From: Sedimentitalea sp041224545
GTDB taxonomy: Bacteria > Pseudomonadota > Alphaproteobacteria > Rhodobacterales > Rhodobacteraceae
Length of the DNA: 64,000 bases
Assembly (NCBI RefSeq): GCF_041224545.1
Contig: NZ_JBGFGP010000087.1
Coordinates: 1-64,000, forward strand
Direction: 5' to 3'
Shown here: piece after piece, positions 52,968 through 62,439 of the stretch
Position numbering within the stretch: the first letter of the stretch is position 1
Layout of the letters: every line of letters begins with the position of its first letter
Program-made: the position numbers and the translations under genes
Notes under the pieces: generated by a model
What the model was told of the DNA's origin: nothing
Database searches by the model: none
The model's input: only the letters and a program-made list of their open reading frames with translations

Positions 52968-53416
52968 GTTGCAAGCGAATTTCACTCCTCATCCACGGCT
53001 CCGACAGTGCAACGAGAGGATGGTTGCCTGAACAATCCGCGTGTCGCCGGCAATTGGACGCATATGCCGAAACAATCACCGGATACCGGATATGATTTGC
53101 ACGTAGCAATTTACGCAGTTCTTGTGCGGCGCGCCTGCGCGTTCCCAAAATTGCCTGTTCTTTTACACGCCCAATCGGTGTTGGCCTCTCCGCAGGCCGC
53201 ACCGGGAAATTGCCGGAGGGTCAACAAAGCGCAAAGACGATTGGCACCAGAGCGCGATGACGTTAAATCGACATCTGTGTCGCTTTCGGAATCAATCGCC
53301 ATTGCAATTCGGTGGCTTCCGAATACGCTGACGCGACGTTGAAGGCGGATCGGCCTGTTGGCCGTTCGCTCGCAATCAAAAAAAACAGTACCGATCCAAC
53401 AGAGGAAATAAGAAAT
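52968..53416. other. 449-bp intergenic region without a gene
   Basis: No ORF with a ribosome binding site on either strand, and no clear terminator hairpin with a T-run. The part before 53417 is less GC-rich (eight A residues at 53379-53386) and presumably holds the promoter of the TRAP operon. A gagg site (agaggaaataag) precedes ATG 53417. Confidence 0.55.
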
Positions 53417-54502
53417 ATGGAACGTCGTAAGTTTTTGAAGGGCGCTGCGATTGCAGGCACGGGTGCAACATTGGCGGCACCGGCCATCGCACAAGGAGGC
53501 AAGACGATCACGATCGTGTCGACCTGGCCACGGGACTTCCCCGGTCTGGGTCTGTCGGCCCAGCGTCTGGCCGAGCGAATCAATGTTGTCTCGGGCGGCG
53601 CGCTGCGGACCGAGTATTTCGCCGCCGGCGAACGCGTCGGGGCGTTCGACGTGTTCGACGAAGTGGCCAGCGGGAACAGCCAGGCCTATATCGGCGCCGA
53701 ATATTATTTTGGCGGCAAGCATCCGGGCTTCAACTACTTCACGTCGGTTCCGTTCGGCATGACCACGCCGGAATGGAACGCCTGGATCAAGTTCGCGGGC
53801 GGGCAGGAGCTTTGGGACGAACTGGCGGGTGAGTTCGGACTCAAGACCATCACTTGTGGCGGCACCGGTGCGCAGGCCGGTGGCTGGTTCAACAAGGAGA
53901 TTCTGTCGCCGGATGACCTGAACGGTCTGAAGATGCGTATTCCGGGTCTTGCCGGTGCGGTGATGACCAAGCTGGGCGTTTCCACGGTGTCGCTGCCGGG
54001 CGGACAGATTTACGAGAACCTCGTTTCGGGTGCGATCGAGGCGACCGAATGGGTTGGTCCGTATAACGACTATTTCATGAAGTTCTACGAAGCCGCCAAA
54101 TACTACTATACCGCCGGTATGCACGAGCCGGGCGGCGGTCTGGGCTTTGGCATGAACAAATCCTGGTGGGAGAGCCTGTCAGAATATGAGCAGGCCGTGA
54201 TCACCGCCTGCTGCAACGAGGAAATGGCGGCGCAGATCGAGGAGGCTTCGGCCAAGAACGGTGAGTATCTGCGCAAGCTGGTAAATGAACACGGCGTTGA
54301 GGTTCGGGCCTTCAACGAAGAAGTCTGGGACGCGTTCGGCAGCGCTGCGGAGGAAGTGTTCGAAGAGACCCGCGACCACTCGCCGCTCGCCGCCAAGATC
54401 AACGATGCCTATCAGTCGGCACTGCGCGAAATCGGTGGCTGGCGCGCCATCGCCGAGATCGAGTTCACCAAGCAGCGTAACCGGATCCTCGATATCGGCT
54501 AA
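53417..54502 (+). CDS. TRAP transporter solute-binding protein, TakP-like (DctP family), Tat signal
   Basis: 361 residues. A twin-arginine signal (ERRKFLKGAAIAG, cleavage near AIA-QG) directs a folded protein to the periplasm. The core resembles TakP, the alpha-keto acid binding protein of Rhodobacter sphaeroides: FAAGERVGAFDVFDEV, GQELWDELAGEFGLKTI, GGWFNKEILSPDDLNGLKMRIPGLAG, NLVSGAIEATEWVGPYND. Substrate may be an alpha-keto acid or other carboxylate, with the Arg in KMRIPG as carboxylate ligand. Confidence 0.9.
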   Translation: MERRKFLKGAAIAGTGATLAAPAIAQGGKTITIVSTWPRDFPGLGLSAQRLAERINVVSGGALRTEYFAAGERVGAFDVFDEVASGNSQAYIGAEYYFGGKHPGFNYFTSVPFGMTTPEWNAWIKFAGGQELWDELAGEFGLKTITCGGTGAQAGGWFNKEILSPDDLNGLKMRIPGLAGAVMTKLGVSTVSLPGGQIYENLVSGAIEATEWVGPYNDYFMKFYEAAKYYYTAGMHEPGGGLGFGMNKSWWESLSEYEQAVITACCNEEMAAQIEEASAKNGEYLRKLVNEHGVEVRAFNEEVWDAFGSAAEEVFEETRDHSPLAAKINDAYQSALREIGGWRAIAEIEFTKQRNRILDIG

Positions 54503-54524
54503 GCGCAACGCGCTGCCAATCGGG

Positions 54525-54552
54525 CAGGGGACAGCCTGCGTGCTGCCCCCTG
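54525..54552 (+). other. Intercistronic hairpin between TRAP binding protein and permease genes
   Basis: GCAGGGG and CCCCTGC form a stem with a 14-base loop about 25 bases after the binding-protein stop. There is no T-run. Likely an mRNA stabiliser or attenuator that lowers permease expression. Confidence 0.45.
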
Positions 54553-54635
54553 CGATCCTCTATAGACGCTCCGCTGAACCCGCGTGAGACTGGCCCGACC
54601 CGGAACAACCGGGCCGCATGACTGGGAAAATCGTG

Positions 54636-55631
54636 ATGAACGTTACCACTGAGGCAGAGATCCTGTCGCCTCGCGGTGCACCCGCACCCTATGTACGGTA
54701 TTTCGGATGGGCCACGTTGTTGGTCCTTTTTGCTTTTCTGATCAACAATGTGCTCATTGTCTGGTATGACTATCCGACGCTCGGGACGCTGTTTTCCGGA
54801 ACGGACGGTCGTGTCTGGATTCTCGTCGTGACCTACGCGCTCGCGCTGATCCTTGCCGGGCTTCTGGTCATGCAAACGCCACACCGCACACTGCGCTACG
54901 ATGGCAGGATCATAAGCGATTTCAACGCCTATCTGATCCGGGGTTGCTATTTCGCGGTGCTTTTCGTCGGCATTGCCGATTTCGCGATCGCATTCATGCG
55001 CGTCGAGGGGCTGCTGACCGCGGTTGTCTCGGAAGACATGGCAAAGGAGCTGACGCGGTCACGCTTTATCGGCCCCTATGTCCATGTTCCGCTGATCGTT
55101 CTGGGGTTCATCGCGGCGCTCTTTTCCCGTTCGCTGGGTTTTATCTGGCTGGCGCTGCTCATCGTCATCGCCGAATTGCTGATCGTGGTGTCGCGCTTCG
55201 TGTTCTCCTACGAGCAGGCCCTGATGGGCGATCTCGTGCGCTACTGGTACGCCGCGCTGTTCCTGTTCGCCTCTGCCTACACGCTTCTGGAAGAGGGGCA
55301 CGTTCGGGTCGATGTGCTTTACGCGGGATTCTCTTCGCGTGTCAAAGGGCGGGTGAATTCCATCGGCTGCATTTTCCTTGGCATGGTGACCACCTGGACG
55401 ATCATCATCATCGGACTGGGGTCCAAGCAGGCGATCATCAATTCGCCGGTCAGAAATTTCGAAGTGTCGCAAGTCGGGACTGCCGGGATGTTCGTCAAGT
55501 ACCAGATGGCGGCGTTCCTTGCGATCTTCGCGGTGACGATGCTCATTCAATTCGTAAGCTATCTGTTCGAAGCCGTCGCCGATGCCCGCGGCGAGCCGGG
55601 CAAGCGCGAATTCGCCGCCATTTCACACTGA
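54636..55631 (+). CDS. TRAP transporter small permease (DctQ family), long form
   Basis: 331 residues with about eight hydrophobic segments, roughly twice the usual DctQ length (about 170-200). The C-terminal half (LVRYWYAALFLFASAYTLLEEGHVRVDVLYAGFSSRVKGRVN) contains the recognisable DctQ signature; the N-terminal half adds four spans. Start 54636 with a gggaaa site; ATG 54618 is possible. Confidence 0.85.
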   Translation: MNVTTEAEILSPRGAPAPYVRYFGWATLLVLFAFLINNVLIVWYDYPTLGTLFSGTDGRVWILVVTYALALILAGLLVMQTPHRTLRYDGRIISDFNAYLIRGCYFAVLFVGIADFAIAFMRVEGLLTAVVSEDMAKELTRSRFIGPYVHVPLIVLGFIAALFSRSLGFIWLALLIVIAELLIVVSRFVFSYEQALMGDLVRYWYAALFLFASAYTLLEEGHVRVDVLYAGFSSRVKGRVNSIGCIFLGMVTTWTIIIIGLGSKQAIINSPVRNFEVSQVGTAGMFVKYQMAAFLAIFAVTMLIQFVSYLFEAVADARGEPGKREFAAISH

Positions 55632-55641
55632 GGCCGCACGT

Positions 55642-58302
55642 ATGGAACTCCTATTTCTCTTCATCCTGATCGTCATCATGGCCTCGGCGCTGGCATCGGG
55701 TTTCCCGGTTGCCTTTGCGCTGCCGGGATCGGCGATCATCACGATCGCCCTTGCGGCCGGCAGCGGCTATCTCTTTGCCGGAAACCCCGACGCCTATTTC
55801 CACTCTGGGGGGCCATCGGAATGGCTGACCGCCGGGGTGACAAACCTGCGCGGTGTCTATTGGGAGGTTGAACGGGATACGCTGATCGCGATTCCGTTGT
55901 TCATCTTCATGGGCATCATGCTGCAGCGCTCCAAGATCGCCGAAGATCTTCTGGTGACAATGGCGCGGCTGTTCGGGCCGGTTCCCGGCGGGCTGGGCAT
56001 TTCGGTCGTTTTTGTGGGCGCATTGCTCGCGGCGACGACGGGCATTGTCGGTGCAACCGTGGTTGCGATGGGCATGATCTCCTTGCCGGCAATGCTGCGC
56101 AACAATTATTCCCAATCCCTGGCCACCGGGACGATTGCCGCGTCCGGTACGCTGGGCCAGATCATTCCTCCGTCCATCGTCCTGATCATTCTTGCCGACC
56201 AGCTGGCAAGCGCGTCTGACCAGGCGAGCACCGCACGCAAGGCGCTTTATAAAGAGGCGACCGGCGAGCTCAGCATGCCAAGCGTCTTTGATGTCGCGTC
56301 GACCAGTGCGGGCGAAATGTTCCTGGGGGCCTTCGTGCCGGGCATCGTGCTGGTGCTGGTTTATATGATCTTCATTCTCGTCTACGCGATCCTGCGCCCG
56401 AAATCCGCTCCGGCCGTGCCTTATGAAGGCGCGCGCGATTTCGGTTTCTGGGTGAATGTTTCGCTGACCCTGATTCCGCCGCTTGCGCTGATCTTCCTGG
56501 TGTTGGGCTCGATCATTGCCGGCATCGCCACGGTGAACCAGGCGGGGGCCATCGGTGCCGCCGGTGCGATCATCATGGCGGGTTATCGGATCACCGAGAA
56601 GAACAGGTTTACATACTATCCGGCGTTGCTGACCTTTGCGGCGCTTGGCCTGATCGTGTTCGCGCTGTCGCGCTACAACATGAATGTCAAGGCGATCCTG
56701 GTTGTCGGTGGTGACATGACGGGAATCGTGCTCGGCGTTGTCGCGGTGGTGTTGCTGATCATCGCGCTGATCTGGAGCGGTATCCGCGTTCTCAGAATCG
56801 AGAACACGCTGCACGAGGTGATGATCGAAACCGCCAAGACGACGTCGCTGGTGTTCATCATCCTGCTTGGTGCCGCGATGCTGACGGCGGCGTTCCGTGC
56901 CTTTGGCGGCGAAGAGCTGGTTCGCAATTTCCTCAACTCGCTTCCGGGTGGGTTCTGGACCCAGTTCGTGATCGTGATGGCGGTTATTTTCGTCCTGGGG
57001 TTCTTTCTCGATTTCATCGAGATCGCGGTGGTGGTGGTGCCGATTGTCGCCCCGATCCTGCTTGCGGACCCCGAAGCGAACATCACCGCCGTGTGGCTGG
57101 GTGTCATGATCGGTCTGAACATCCAGACCTCGTTCCTGACGCCGCCGTTCGGTTTTGCGCTGTTCTACCTCAGGGGCGTGGCTCCGGCGATCGTCAAGAC
57201 CGTCCAGATCTACAAGGGCGTGATTTCGTTCATCGCGCTGCAGCTCGTGGCGCTGGCCATCGTCGGGTACTATCCGCAACTGGTCAATTACCTGCCCAAC
57301 CGGATGAGCTTCCTGTCGGAGACATCGCCCCCCCCGCGCAATCCCAAGTTGCAGCAATGTCTTGAGGAATACGTGTTCGAGCAGGTGCAGCTCAATGGTG
57401 ATGCGATCAACGGCGCGATTGTCGGCGCGCAGGCGCTGGATCTGTCCGTGTTGCCAGGCAATATGGCGTCCGATCTGAAAGGCGGGTTCGACAGCGCGCG
57501 CAAGGCGCTCGAATTGCTCGAGAACATCTCGGCGACCGAGGAAGCGGTACAGGCGGCGGCGGGCGATTATCGTCCGGTCATGCGTGTTGTGCGCAACCTG
57601 CAGAAAGCCATGCGCAAGCTGGATACCGAGATCGAGGAGCTGCGTCAGTCGGCCCGGTTCCTGAATGATGAAGCCGACGCCGAGCGCCGGGCGAATATCG
57701 AAGCGCGGATTGCGGAGCTCGAAGCAGAGAAGGCGATCATCGCTGCCGACATACCGGAAGACTGGGATGCGACGCATGATGCCTTTGCCGCTCTGACCAA
57801 GGCCGAGGAAACCGCCCGCGTTCAGTATCGCCGGGCGGCTGACGAGGCCATGGAACCGGCGGCAGAGTTCCTCGCGATCATGGATGCCAACGCCGAGTTC
57901 GCCGCACTGGAGGCCGATTTGAGAGCCTTGTCCGATCTCGTGGACAATGGCGCGCGTGCCGAGGCAGAAGCCGCGGTTGACGAGCTCGGCAAGACCTTTG
58001 CCAGGATCGCGGGTGCGCGCGACGTGTCGTCGTCGCTGTCGCAGGCACGCCGGGCCTTGCGCGATGGCAAGGAAGATCGGGCCGAAGCCGCGTCGGAATA
58101 CGCCAAGGCGCTGGCCGCGTACGAAGAGCAACTGCGTTGGCGCGCCGCTGCGGAGCAGGGTGTGCGCCCGGGCGTCGAGGCCTATGTCGCCGAGATTTCC
58201 GAGAATCTGGGCGCTCGCCAGCGGCACCGGTTCAGTCGCGATCAGGCGCTGTTCCTGGCCAAATGCAACGCGGTGCACCGGGACCTGTCGCTCAGCTTCT
58301 GA
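55642..58302 (+). CDS. TRAP transporter large permease (DctM family) with C-terminal coiled-coil domain
   Basis: 886 residues. The DctM core is clear (ASGFPVAFALPGSAIITIALA, ASGTLGQIIPPSIVLIILADQ, FFLDFIEIAVVVVPIVAPIL, TSFLTPPFGFALFYLRG). The membrane part ends near residue 555 (LVNYLPNRMSF). It is followed by about 320 soluble residues rich in Ala, Glu and Arg with heptad character (RNLQKAMRKLDTEIEELRQSARF; IEARIAELEAEKAII). DctM proteins usually end after the last span at 420-620 residues. The extension should face the cytoplasm and may mediate oligomerisation or regulation. Confidence 0.88.
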   Translation: MELLFLFILIVIMASALASGFPVAFALPGSAIITIALAAGSGYLFAGNPDAYFHSGGPSEWLTAGVTNLRGVYWEVERDTLIAIPLFIFMGIMLQRSKIAEDLLVTMARLFGPVPGGLGISVVFVGALLAATTGIVGATVVAMGMISLPAMLRNNYSQSLATGTIAASGTLGQIIPPSIVLIILADQLASASDQASTARKALYKEATGELSMPSVFDVASTSAGEMFLGAFVPGIVLVLVYMIFILVYAILRPKSAPAVPYEGARDFGFWVNVSLTLIPPLALIFLVLGSIIAGIATVNQAGAIGAAGAIIMAGYRITEKNRFTYYPALLTFAALGLIVFALSRYNMNVKAILVVGGDMTGIVLGVVAVVLLIIALIWSGIRVLRIENTLHEVMIETAKTTSLVFIILLGAAMLTAAFRAFGGEELVRNFLNSLPGGFWTQFVIVMAVIFVLGFFLDFIEIAVVVVPIVAPILLADPEANITAVWLGVMIGLNIQTSFLTPPFGFALFYLRGVAPAIVKTVQIYKGVISFIALQLVALAIVGYYPQLVNYLPNRMSFLSETSPPPRNPKLQQCLEEYVFEQVQLNGDAINGAIVGAQALDLSVLPGNMASDLKGGFDSARKALELLENISATEEAVQAAAGDYRPVMRVVRNLQKAMRKLDTEIEELRQSARFLNDEADAERRANIEARIAELEAEKAIIAADIPEDWDATHDAFAALTKAEETARVQYRRAADEAMEPAAEFLAIMDANAEFAALEADLRALSDLVDNGARAEAEAAVDELGKTFARIAGARDVSSSLSQARRALRDGKEDRAEAASEYAKALAAYEEQLRWRAAAEQGVRPGVEAYVAEISENLGARQRHRFSRDQALFLAKCNAVHRDLSLSF

Positions 58303-58328
58303 GGGTCAGTAGCCGGTCAAAAACAAAC

Positions 58329-58361
58329 GGGCGGTCGCGCAAGTTGCGACCGCCCTTTTTT
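58329..58361 (+). terminator. Rho-independent terminator of the TRAP operon
   Basis: GGGCGGTCGC, loop GCAAGTT, GCGACCGCCC, then six T residues (58356-58361). A perfect 10-bp stem. Confidence 0.92.
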
Positions 58362-58403
58362 GTCTGCCGTTGCAGCGCGCGAACGCGTCATGATCGGCAA
58401 CAA

Positions 58404-58432
58404 GAAAAAAGCCGCTGCGCGATGCAACGGCC
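58404..58432 (-). terminator. Rho-independent terminator of the DUF882 gene
   Basis: Read on the minus strand: GCCGTTGC, loop ATCGC, GCAGCGGC (one G-U pair), then six T residues. It lies back to back with the TRAP operon terminator. Confidence 0.8.
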
Positions 58433-58468
58433 TTTCCCTGGTGCGTTTCGTTTTTCTTTGGGCGGGGG

Positions 58469-59038
58469 TCAGCCGCCCCATGTGCGGACCACGCCGCAAT
58501 CCATGTGGACAAAGTTCGAGCGCGAATACCGCCCGACACCACCTGCGCTGCATGCTGTCGCGGCACGGGCCATCTGATTGACAGACCGCGAGGACAGCCG
58601 CAGGTCAGCGGCCTGACCTTTCATGTGCAGCGAATTCTTGGCAACACCGCGTGAGCGGCTGCGCAACATGGCGTTGGTCTGGGGGCTGCGATAACCGGAC
58701 AGCAACATGTAGGGTTCGTTGACATCCATCAGGTTGTGTGCGGCGGCCATGATATCAATGGCGCGCAAGTCGATGCTTTTGGCCTGGTCGGTCCGCCAGT
58801 CGCGCATGAAATAATTGATCTCCTTGACCGCGTCCTTGATATATTTTCCGTCGATCCAGTAGATCATATCCAGCCGTTCGCCAGTGCGTCCGGAATACAT
58901 CCGGATCCGGCGGATATCACCGCCACCCCGAAGAAAACCTGCTGCGCTGGAGTAAGTTGGAGCCGCTGTCAATGCGGTTGCTGCGAATGCACCCAATAGG
59001 GCACGCCGGGAAAAACCCGATGAGTCGTTCTGTCTCAT
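58469..59038 (-). CDS. DUF882/peptidase M15-like periplasmic protein, Tat signal
   Basis: 189 residues. A twin-arginine signal (SRRALLGAFAATALTAAP) is followed by the YcbK-like M15_2 fold with zinc ligands in NSLHMKGQAADLRL (His, Asp) and NFVHMDCGVVRTWG (His). Probably a murein endopeptidase or carboxypeptidase-like protein. It is divergent from an L,D-transpeptidase gene, as YcbK is beside YcbB in E. coli, so joint action on peptidoglycan is likely. Confidence 0.88.
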   Translation of the reverse strand: MRQNDSSGFSRRALLGAFAATALTAAPTYSSAAGFLRGGGDIRRIRMYSGRTGERLDMIYWIDGKYIKDAVKEINYFMRDWRTDQAKSIDLRAIDIMAAAHNLMDVNEPYMLLSGYRSPQTNAMLRSRSRGVAKNSLHMKGQAADLRLSSRSVNQMARAATACSAGGVGRYSRSNFVHMDCGVVRTWGG

Positions 59039-59384
59039 GTTCTGCGCCGTCCTGTACGCTTTTATTCCTGCCCGCGTGCGATGTTACGCACACATTCTTA
59101 CGTCATCGTTACATCCATCCCCTGATGTGTCGTTTTCATGCCACATTCCGGCCCATATTCCAAGCTGGGAATTGTGCAAGTTATGTATATGCTGGAGTTT
59201 CGGCAAATTATTGCGCACCCGCGCGCCCGCGAATCTATCCGTCGGGCAGGTGGCACAAAATCGTGATCCGGATATCTTGGCGTTGCTTCCTGATCACAAA
59301 CTGGAATGAACAGCGTGCCGCAAGTCGCAATTCCGGCGCTTCGTGCACATGTCGTGTAATGGTATCGGTTTCGAGGAACATCCC
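59039..59384. other. 346-bp divergent promoter region
   Basis: Between the divergent DUF882 and L,D-transpeptidase genes. No supported ORF. It contains AT-richer stretches (around 59170-59215, including TATGTATATG) that may hold promoters for one or both genes. No clear operator was recognised. Confidence 0.5.
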
Positions 59385-61004
59385 ATGATCTCAGAAATGA
59401 AACAGTCTCGCGATTTCATCTTCTTGCGGCTGGTTTCTGTTGCAATGTTCCTGTGCCTGCTCTGGACCGGCCCGTCTTCTGCGCAGGTCACCGCCTTCAA
59501 GCAGGCGGTTGCCGAAGCCGCGTCGTCGGATGCCGATCTTGCGGATTTCTACCGGGTCCGAGGCTATGATCCCCTGTGGACGGGCAATGACCGGATGCAC
59601 GAGGAACGCCGCGTCGCGCTCATGCGGGCCTTGACGGATGTCGATTTGCATGGATTGTCGCCCGCGCGCTACAACATGGCGGCGCTGCGTCAGCAGATGG
59701 AAACCGCACGCACCACCCGCGATCTCGGGTTGGTCGAAGTCGCACTCAGCAAGGCTTTTCTGCAATATGCGCGCGACGTTCAGACGGGGATGCTGGTGCC
59801 GTCGCGCATCGATGGCGGGATTGTACGGCAAGTGTCCTATCGTGATCGCGCGCAGTACCTGACCGATTTGGCAGACACAGAGACACCGCGTGCATTCATT
59901 CAGTCGCTTCCGCCGGCATCCGCACAGTATCGCGCCCTGATGAAGGAAAAACTGCGGCTCGAAGGATTGCTCGAACAGGGCGGTTGGGGCCCCACCGTCG
60001 CGCTGAGCAGCGTCAAGCCCGGTGAGACCGGAGCAGGGGTCGTTGCCCTGCGCAATCGTCTGATCAACATGGGATATATGCGGCGCAGCGCTTCGCGGAC
60101 CTATGATTCCGACATGCAGGATGCCATTCGCCGGTTCCAGTTTGATAACGGCCTCGCCGAGGATGGCGTTGCCGGTCAGGGCACGATCAACGAGATCAAT
60201 GTCTCGGTACAACAACGGCTGAAATCGGTGATCGTCGCGATGGAGCGTGAGCGGTGGCTGAACATGGATCTTGGCGATCGGCACATTCTGGTAAACCTGA
60301 CGGATTTCACGGCCAAGATCGTCGATAATGGCCGGGTGACGTTCCGCACCCGCTCGGTCATCGGCAAGAACACCAGCGACCGGCGTACCCCTGAATTTTC
60401 CGATGTGATGGAATTCATGGTGATCAATCCGAGCTGGTATGTGCCGCGCTCGATCGTCACCAAGGAATATCTTCCGATGCTGCGGAACAATCCCAATGCG
60501 GTCAGTCATATCGAGATCACCGACAGCCGTGGCCGCAGGGTCAACCGCGCAAACGCGAATTTCAGCCAGTATTCCGCGCGGAATTTTCCCTATTCGATGC
60601 GCCAGCCGCCGAGCAAGCAGAATGCGCTTGGTCTGGTGAAATTCATGTTCCCGAACAAATACAACATCTACCTGCATGACACGCCGTCAAAGAGCCTCTT
60701 TGACCGCGAGGTGCGGGCCTTTTCGCACGGTTGCATCCGTCTGGCCGATCCGTTCGATTTCGCCTATGCGCTGCTTTCCCTGCAAACGGACGATCCCAAG
60801 GGCGAGTTTCACCGCGTGTTGAACTCGGGACGCGAGACCAAGGTCACGCTGGATCAGCCGGTTCCGGTGCATCTGATCTATCGAACGGCGCTTGTCGACG
60901 AAAAGGGGCGGGCAGAGTATCGCCGTGACGTCTATGGGCGCGATGCCAAGATATGGAAAGCGCTCGAGAATGCGGGGGTGACACTGGCCGCGGTTCAGGG
61001 GTAA
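59385..61004 (+). CDS. L,D-transpeptidase, YcbB/LdtD-like
   Basis: 539 residues. An N-terminal membrane anchor or signal (LRLVSVAMFLCLLWTGPSSAQ), a scaffold domain (RGYDPLWTG), a peptidoglycan-binding domain (LRNRLINMGYMRRSASRTYDSDMQDAIRRFQ), and the YkuD catalytic domain with FSHGCIRLADPFDFA (catalytic Cys). It forms 3-3 crosslinks in peptidoglycan in the periplasm. Start 59385 has GAGGAA upstream. Confidence 0.93.
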   Translation: MISEMKQSRDFIFLRLVSVAMFLCLLWTGPSSAQVTAFKQAVAEAASSDADLADFYRVRGYDPLWTGNDRMHEERRVALMRALTDVDLHGLSPARYNMAALRQQMETARTTRDLGLVEVALSKAFLQYARDVQTGMLVPSRIDGGIVRQVSYRDRAQYLTDLADTETPRAFIQSLPPASAQYRALMKEKLRLEGLLEQGGWGPTVALSSVKPGETGAGVVALRNRLINMGYMRRSASRTYDSDMQDAIRRFQFDNGLAEDGVAGQGTINEINVSVQQRLKSVIVAMERERWLNMDLGDRHILVNLTDFTAKIVDNGRVTFRTRSVIGKNTSDRRTPEFSDVMEFMVINPSWYVPRSIVTKEYLPMLRNNPNAVSHIEITDSRGRRVNRANANFSQYSARNFPYSMRQPPSKQNALGLVKFMFPNKYNIYLHDTPSKSLFDREVRAFSHGCIRLADPFDFAYALLSLQTDDPKGEFHRVLNSGRETKVTLDQPVPVHLIYRTALVDEKGRAEYRRDVYGRDAKIWKALENAGVTLAAVQG

Positions 61005-61036
61005 TCACGGACCCGGAGCTGTTTGCAACGGGGACC

Positions 61037-62131
61037 ATGATGACTTTCACCATCCAAGAGATTGCGGCCGCGCTTGGCGCCGAGGCGGTCGGAGACCTGT
61101 CTTATTCCGTCAAGGCCGCAGCAGAGCCGGCCGACGCGGGGCCGGACGATCTGGCGCTTGCCATGTCCCCGAAATACGGCGAGGCGCTTGGCAAAGGCCA
61201 GGCGCGGGCTGCGATCCTCTGGGATGGGGCCGACTGGCAAGGCCTGGGGCTTGCGGCAGCGATCTTTACCGATCGTCCGCGCATGACGATGTCGGGTCTG
61301 ACGGCAACATTTGATCGCGGGCAGGGGTTCCCCACGGGCATTCATCCGACCGCAGTGATCGATCCCGGTGCCGAGATTGCCGATGATGTCTCTGTGGGAC
61401 CGTTCAGCTATGTCGCGGCGGGGGCCCGGATCGGTGCCGGATCGGTCATTGGCCCGCATTGCACCATCGGAGCCGATGCGCGACTGGGCAAGCATGCGTA
61501 TCTGCGCGAAATGGTCAGCATCGGCGCACGGGTTGTCGTCGGAGACCGCTATATCGCGCAACCCGGTGCGCGTGTCGGTTCAGACGGATTTTCCTTTGTC
61601 ACACCCGAGGTGAGCGGGGCCGAGAACGTGCGCAAGACGTTGGGCGATCAGGGCGATGCCAAGGCACAGAGCTGGGTACGCATCCATTCGCTTGGCGCGG
61701 TTGAAATCGGTGACGACGTCGAATGCGGCGCCAACAGCACGATCGACAACGGCACCATCCGCAACACCCGGATTGGTAACGGCACCAAAATCGACAATCT
61801 GGTTCATGTCGGCCACAACACGCGCGTCGGCGATGATTGCCTGCTCTGCGGTCAGGTCGGGATTTCCGGCTCGGTCGAGATCGGCAACAACGTGATACTC
61901 GGCGGACAGGTCGGTGTGGTCGATAACATATTCATCGGCGACAACGTGATTGCCGCGGGAGGCACCAAGATCCTCTCCAATGCACCCGCAGGTCGGGTGC
62001 TCATGGGCTATCCGGCGGTCAAGATGGAAACCCATACCGAGATCTACAAGGCACAGCGCAGGCTTCCCCGTCTGGCACGTGACGTCGCAGCGTTACAAAA
62101 GGCTGTTTTCAAGGCCGGAGCGAAAGATTAA
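61037..62131 (+). CDS. lpxD: UDP-3-O-acylglucosamine N-acyltransferase (LpxD)
   Basis: 364 residues. An N-terminal uridine-binding domain (FTIQEIAAALGAEAVGDLSYSVKAAAEP) precedes a left-handed beta helix of hexapeptide repeats (GIHPTAVIDPGAEI onward) with the active His in VHVGHNTRVGDDCLLCGQVGISGS. It adds the N-linked acyl chain of lipid A from acyl-ACP. It is followed by an ACP and a ketosynthase instead of the usual fabZ-lpxA, so it may be a second copy or a specialised locus. Confidence 0.9.
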   Translation: MMTFTIQEIAAALGAEAVGDLSYSVKAAAEPADAGPDDLALAMSPKYGEALGKGQARAAILWDGADWQGLGLAAAIFTDRPRMTMSGLTATFDRGQGFPTGIHPTAVIDPGAEIADDVSVGPFSYVAAGARIGAGSVIGPHCTIGADARLGKHAYLREMVSIGARVVVGDRYIAQPGARVGSDGFSFVTPEVSGAENVRKTLGDQGDAKAQSWVRIHSLGAVEIGDDVECGANSTIDNGTIRNTRIGNGTKIDNLVHVGHNTRVGDDCLLCGQVGISGSVEIGNNVILGGQVGVVDNIFIGDNVIAAGGTKILSNAPAGRVLMGYPAVKMETHTEIYKAQRRLPRLARDVAALQKAVFKAGAKD

Positions 62132-62164
62132 AGCAACTCGGCAAGCATAGCGTGGGAACCAGTG

Positions 62165-62422
62165 ATGAGCATCAGTGAAAAGGTCATAGCGATCATCGCG
62201 GAACAGGCCGTTCTCGATCCTTCGGACGTGACGATGGACAGTACCCTGGAGAGCCTCGGAATCGACAGCCTCGGTCTGGTAGAGAGCATCTTTGCCATCG
62301 AGGAAGAGTTCGACATTTCCATTCCCTTCAACGCAAATGAGCCGACCCAGAGCGACTTTGACATTTCAAGCGTCGCCGCCATCGTCGCCGGGATTGAAAA
62401 GCTCGTCGCGGAAAAGGTCTAG
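62165..62422 (+). CDS. Acyl carrier protein
   Basis: 85 residues, acidic four-helix ACP. The phosphopantetheine Ser is in LGIDSLGLVESIFAIEEEFDI. It differs from the usual fatty-acid AcpP sequence and is probably a dedicated ACP for the ketosynthase next door. The start at 62165 is preceded by an in-frame GTG at 62162. Confidence 0.9.
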   Translation: MSISEKVIAIIAEQAVLDPSDVTMDSTLESLGIDSLGLVESIFAIEEEFDISIPFNANEPTQSDFDISSVAAIVAGIEKLVAEKV

Positions 62423-62439
62423 GACGGGGCGGCTTGACA

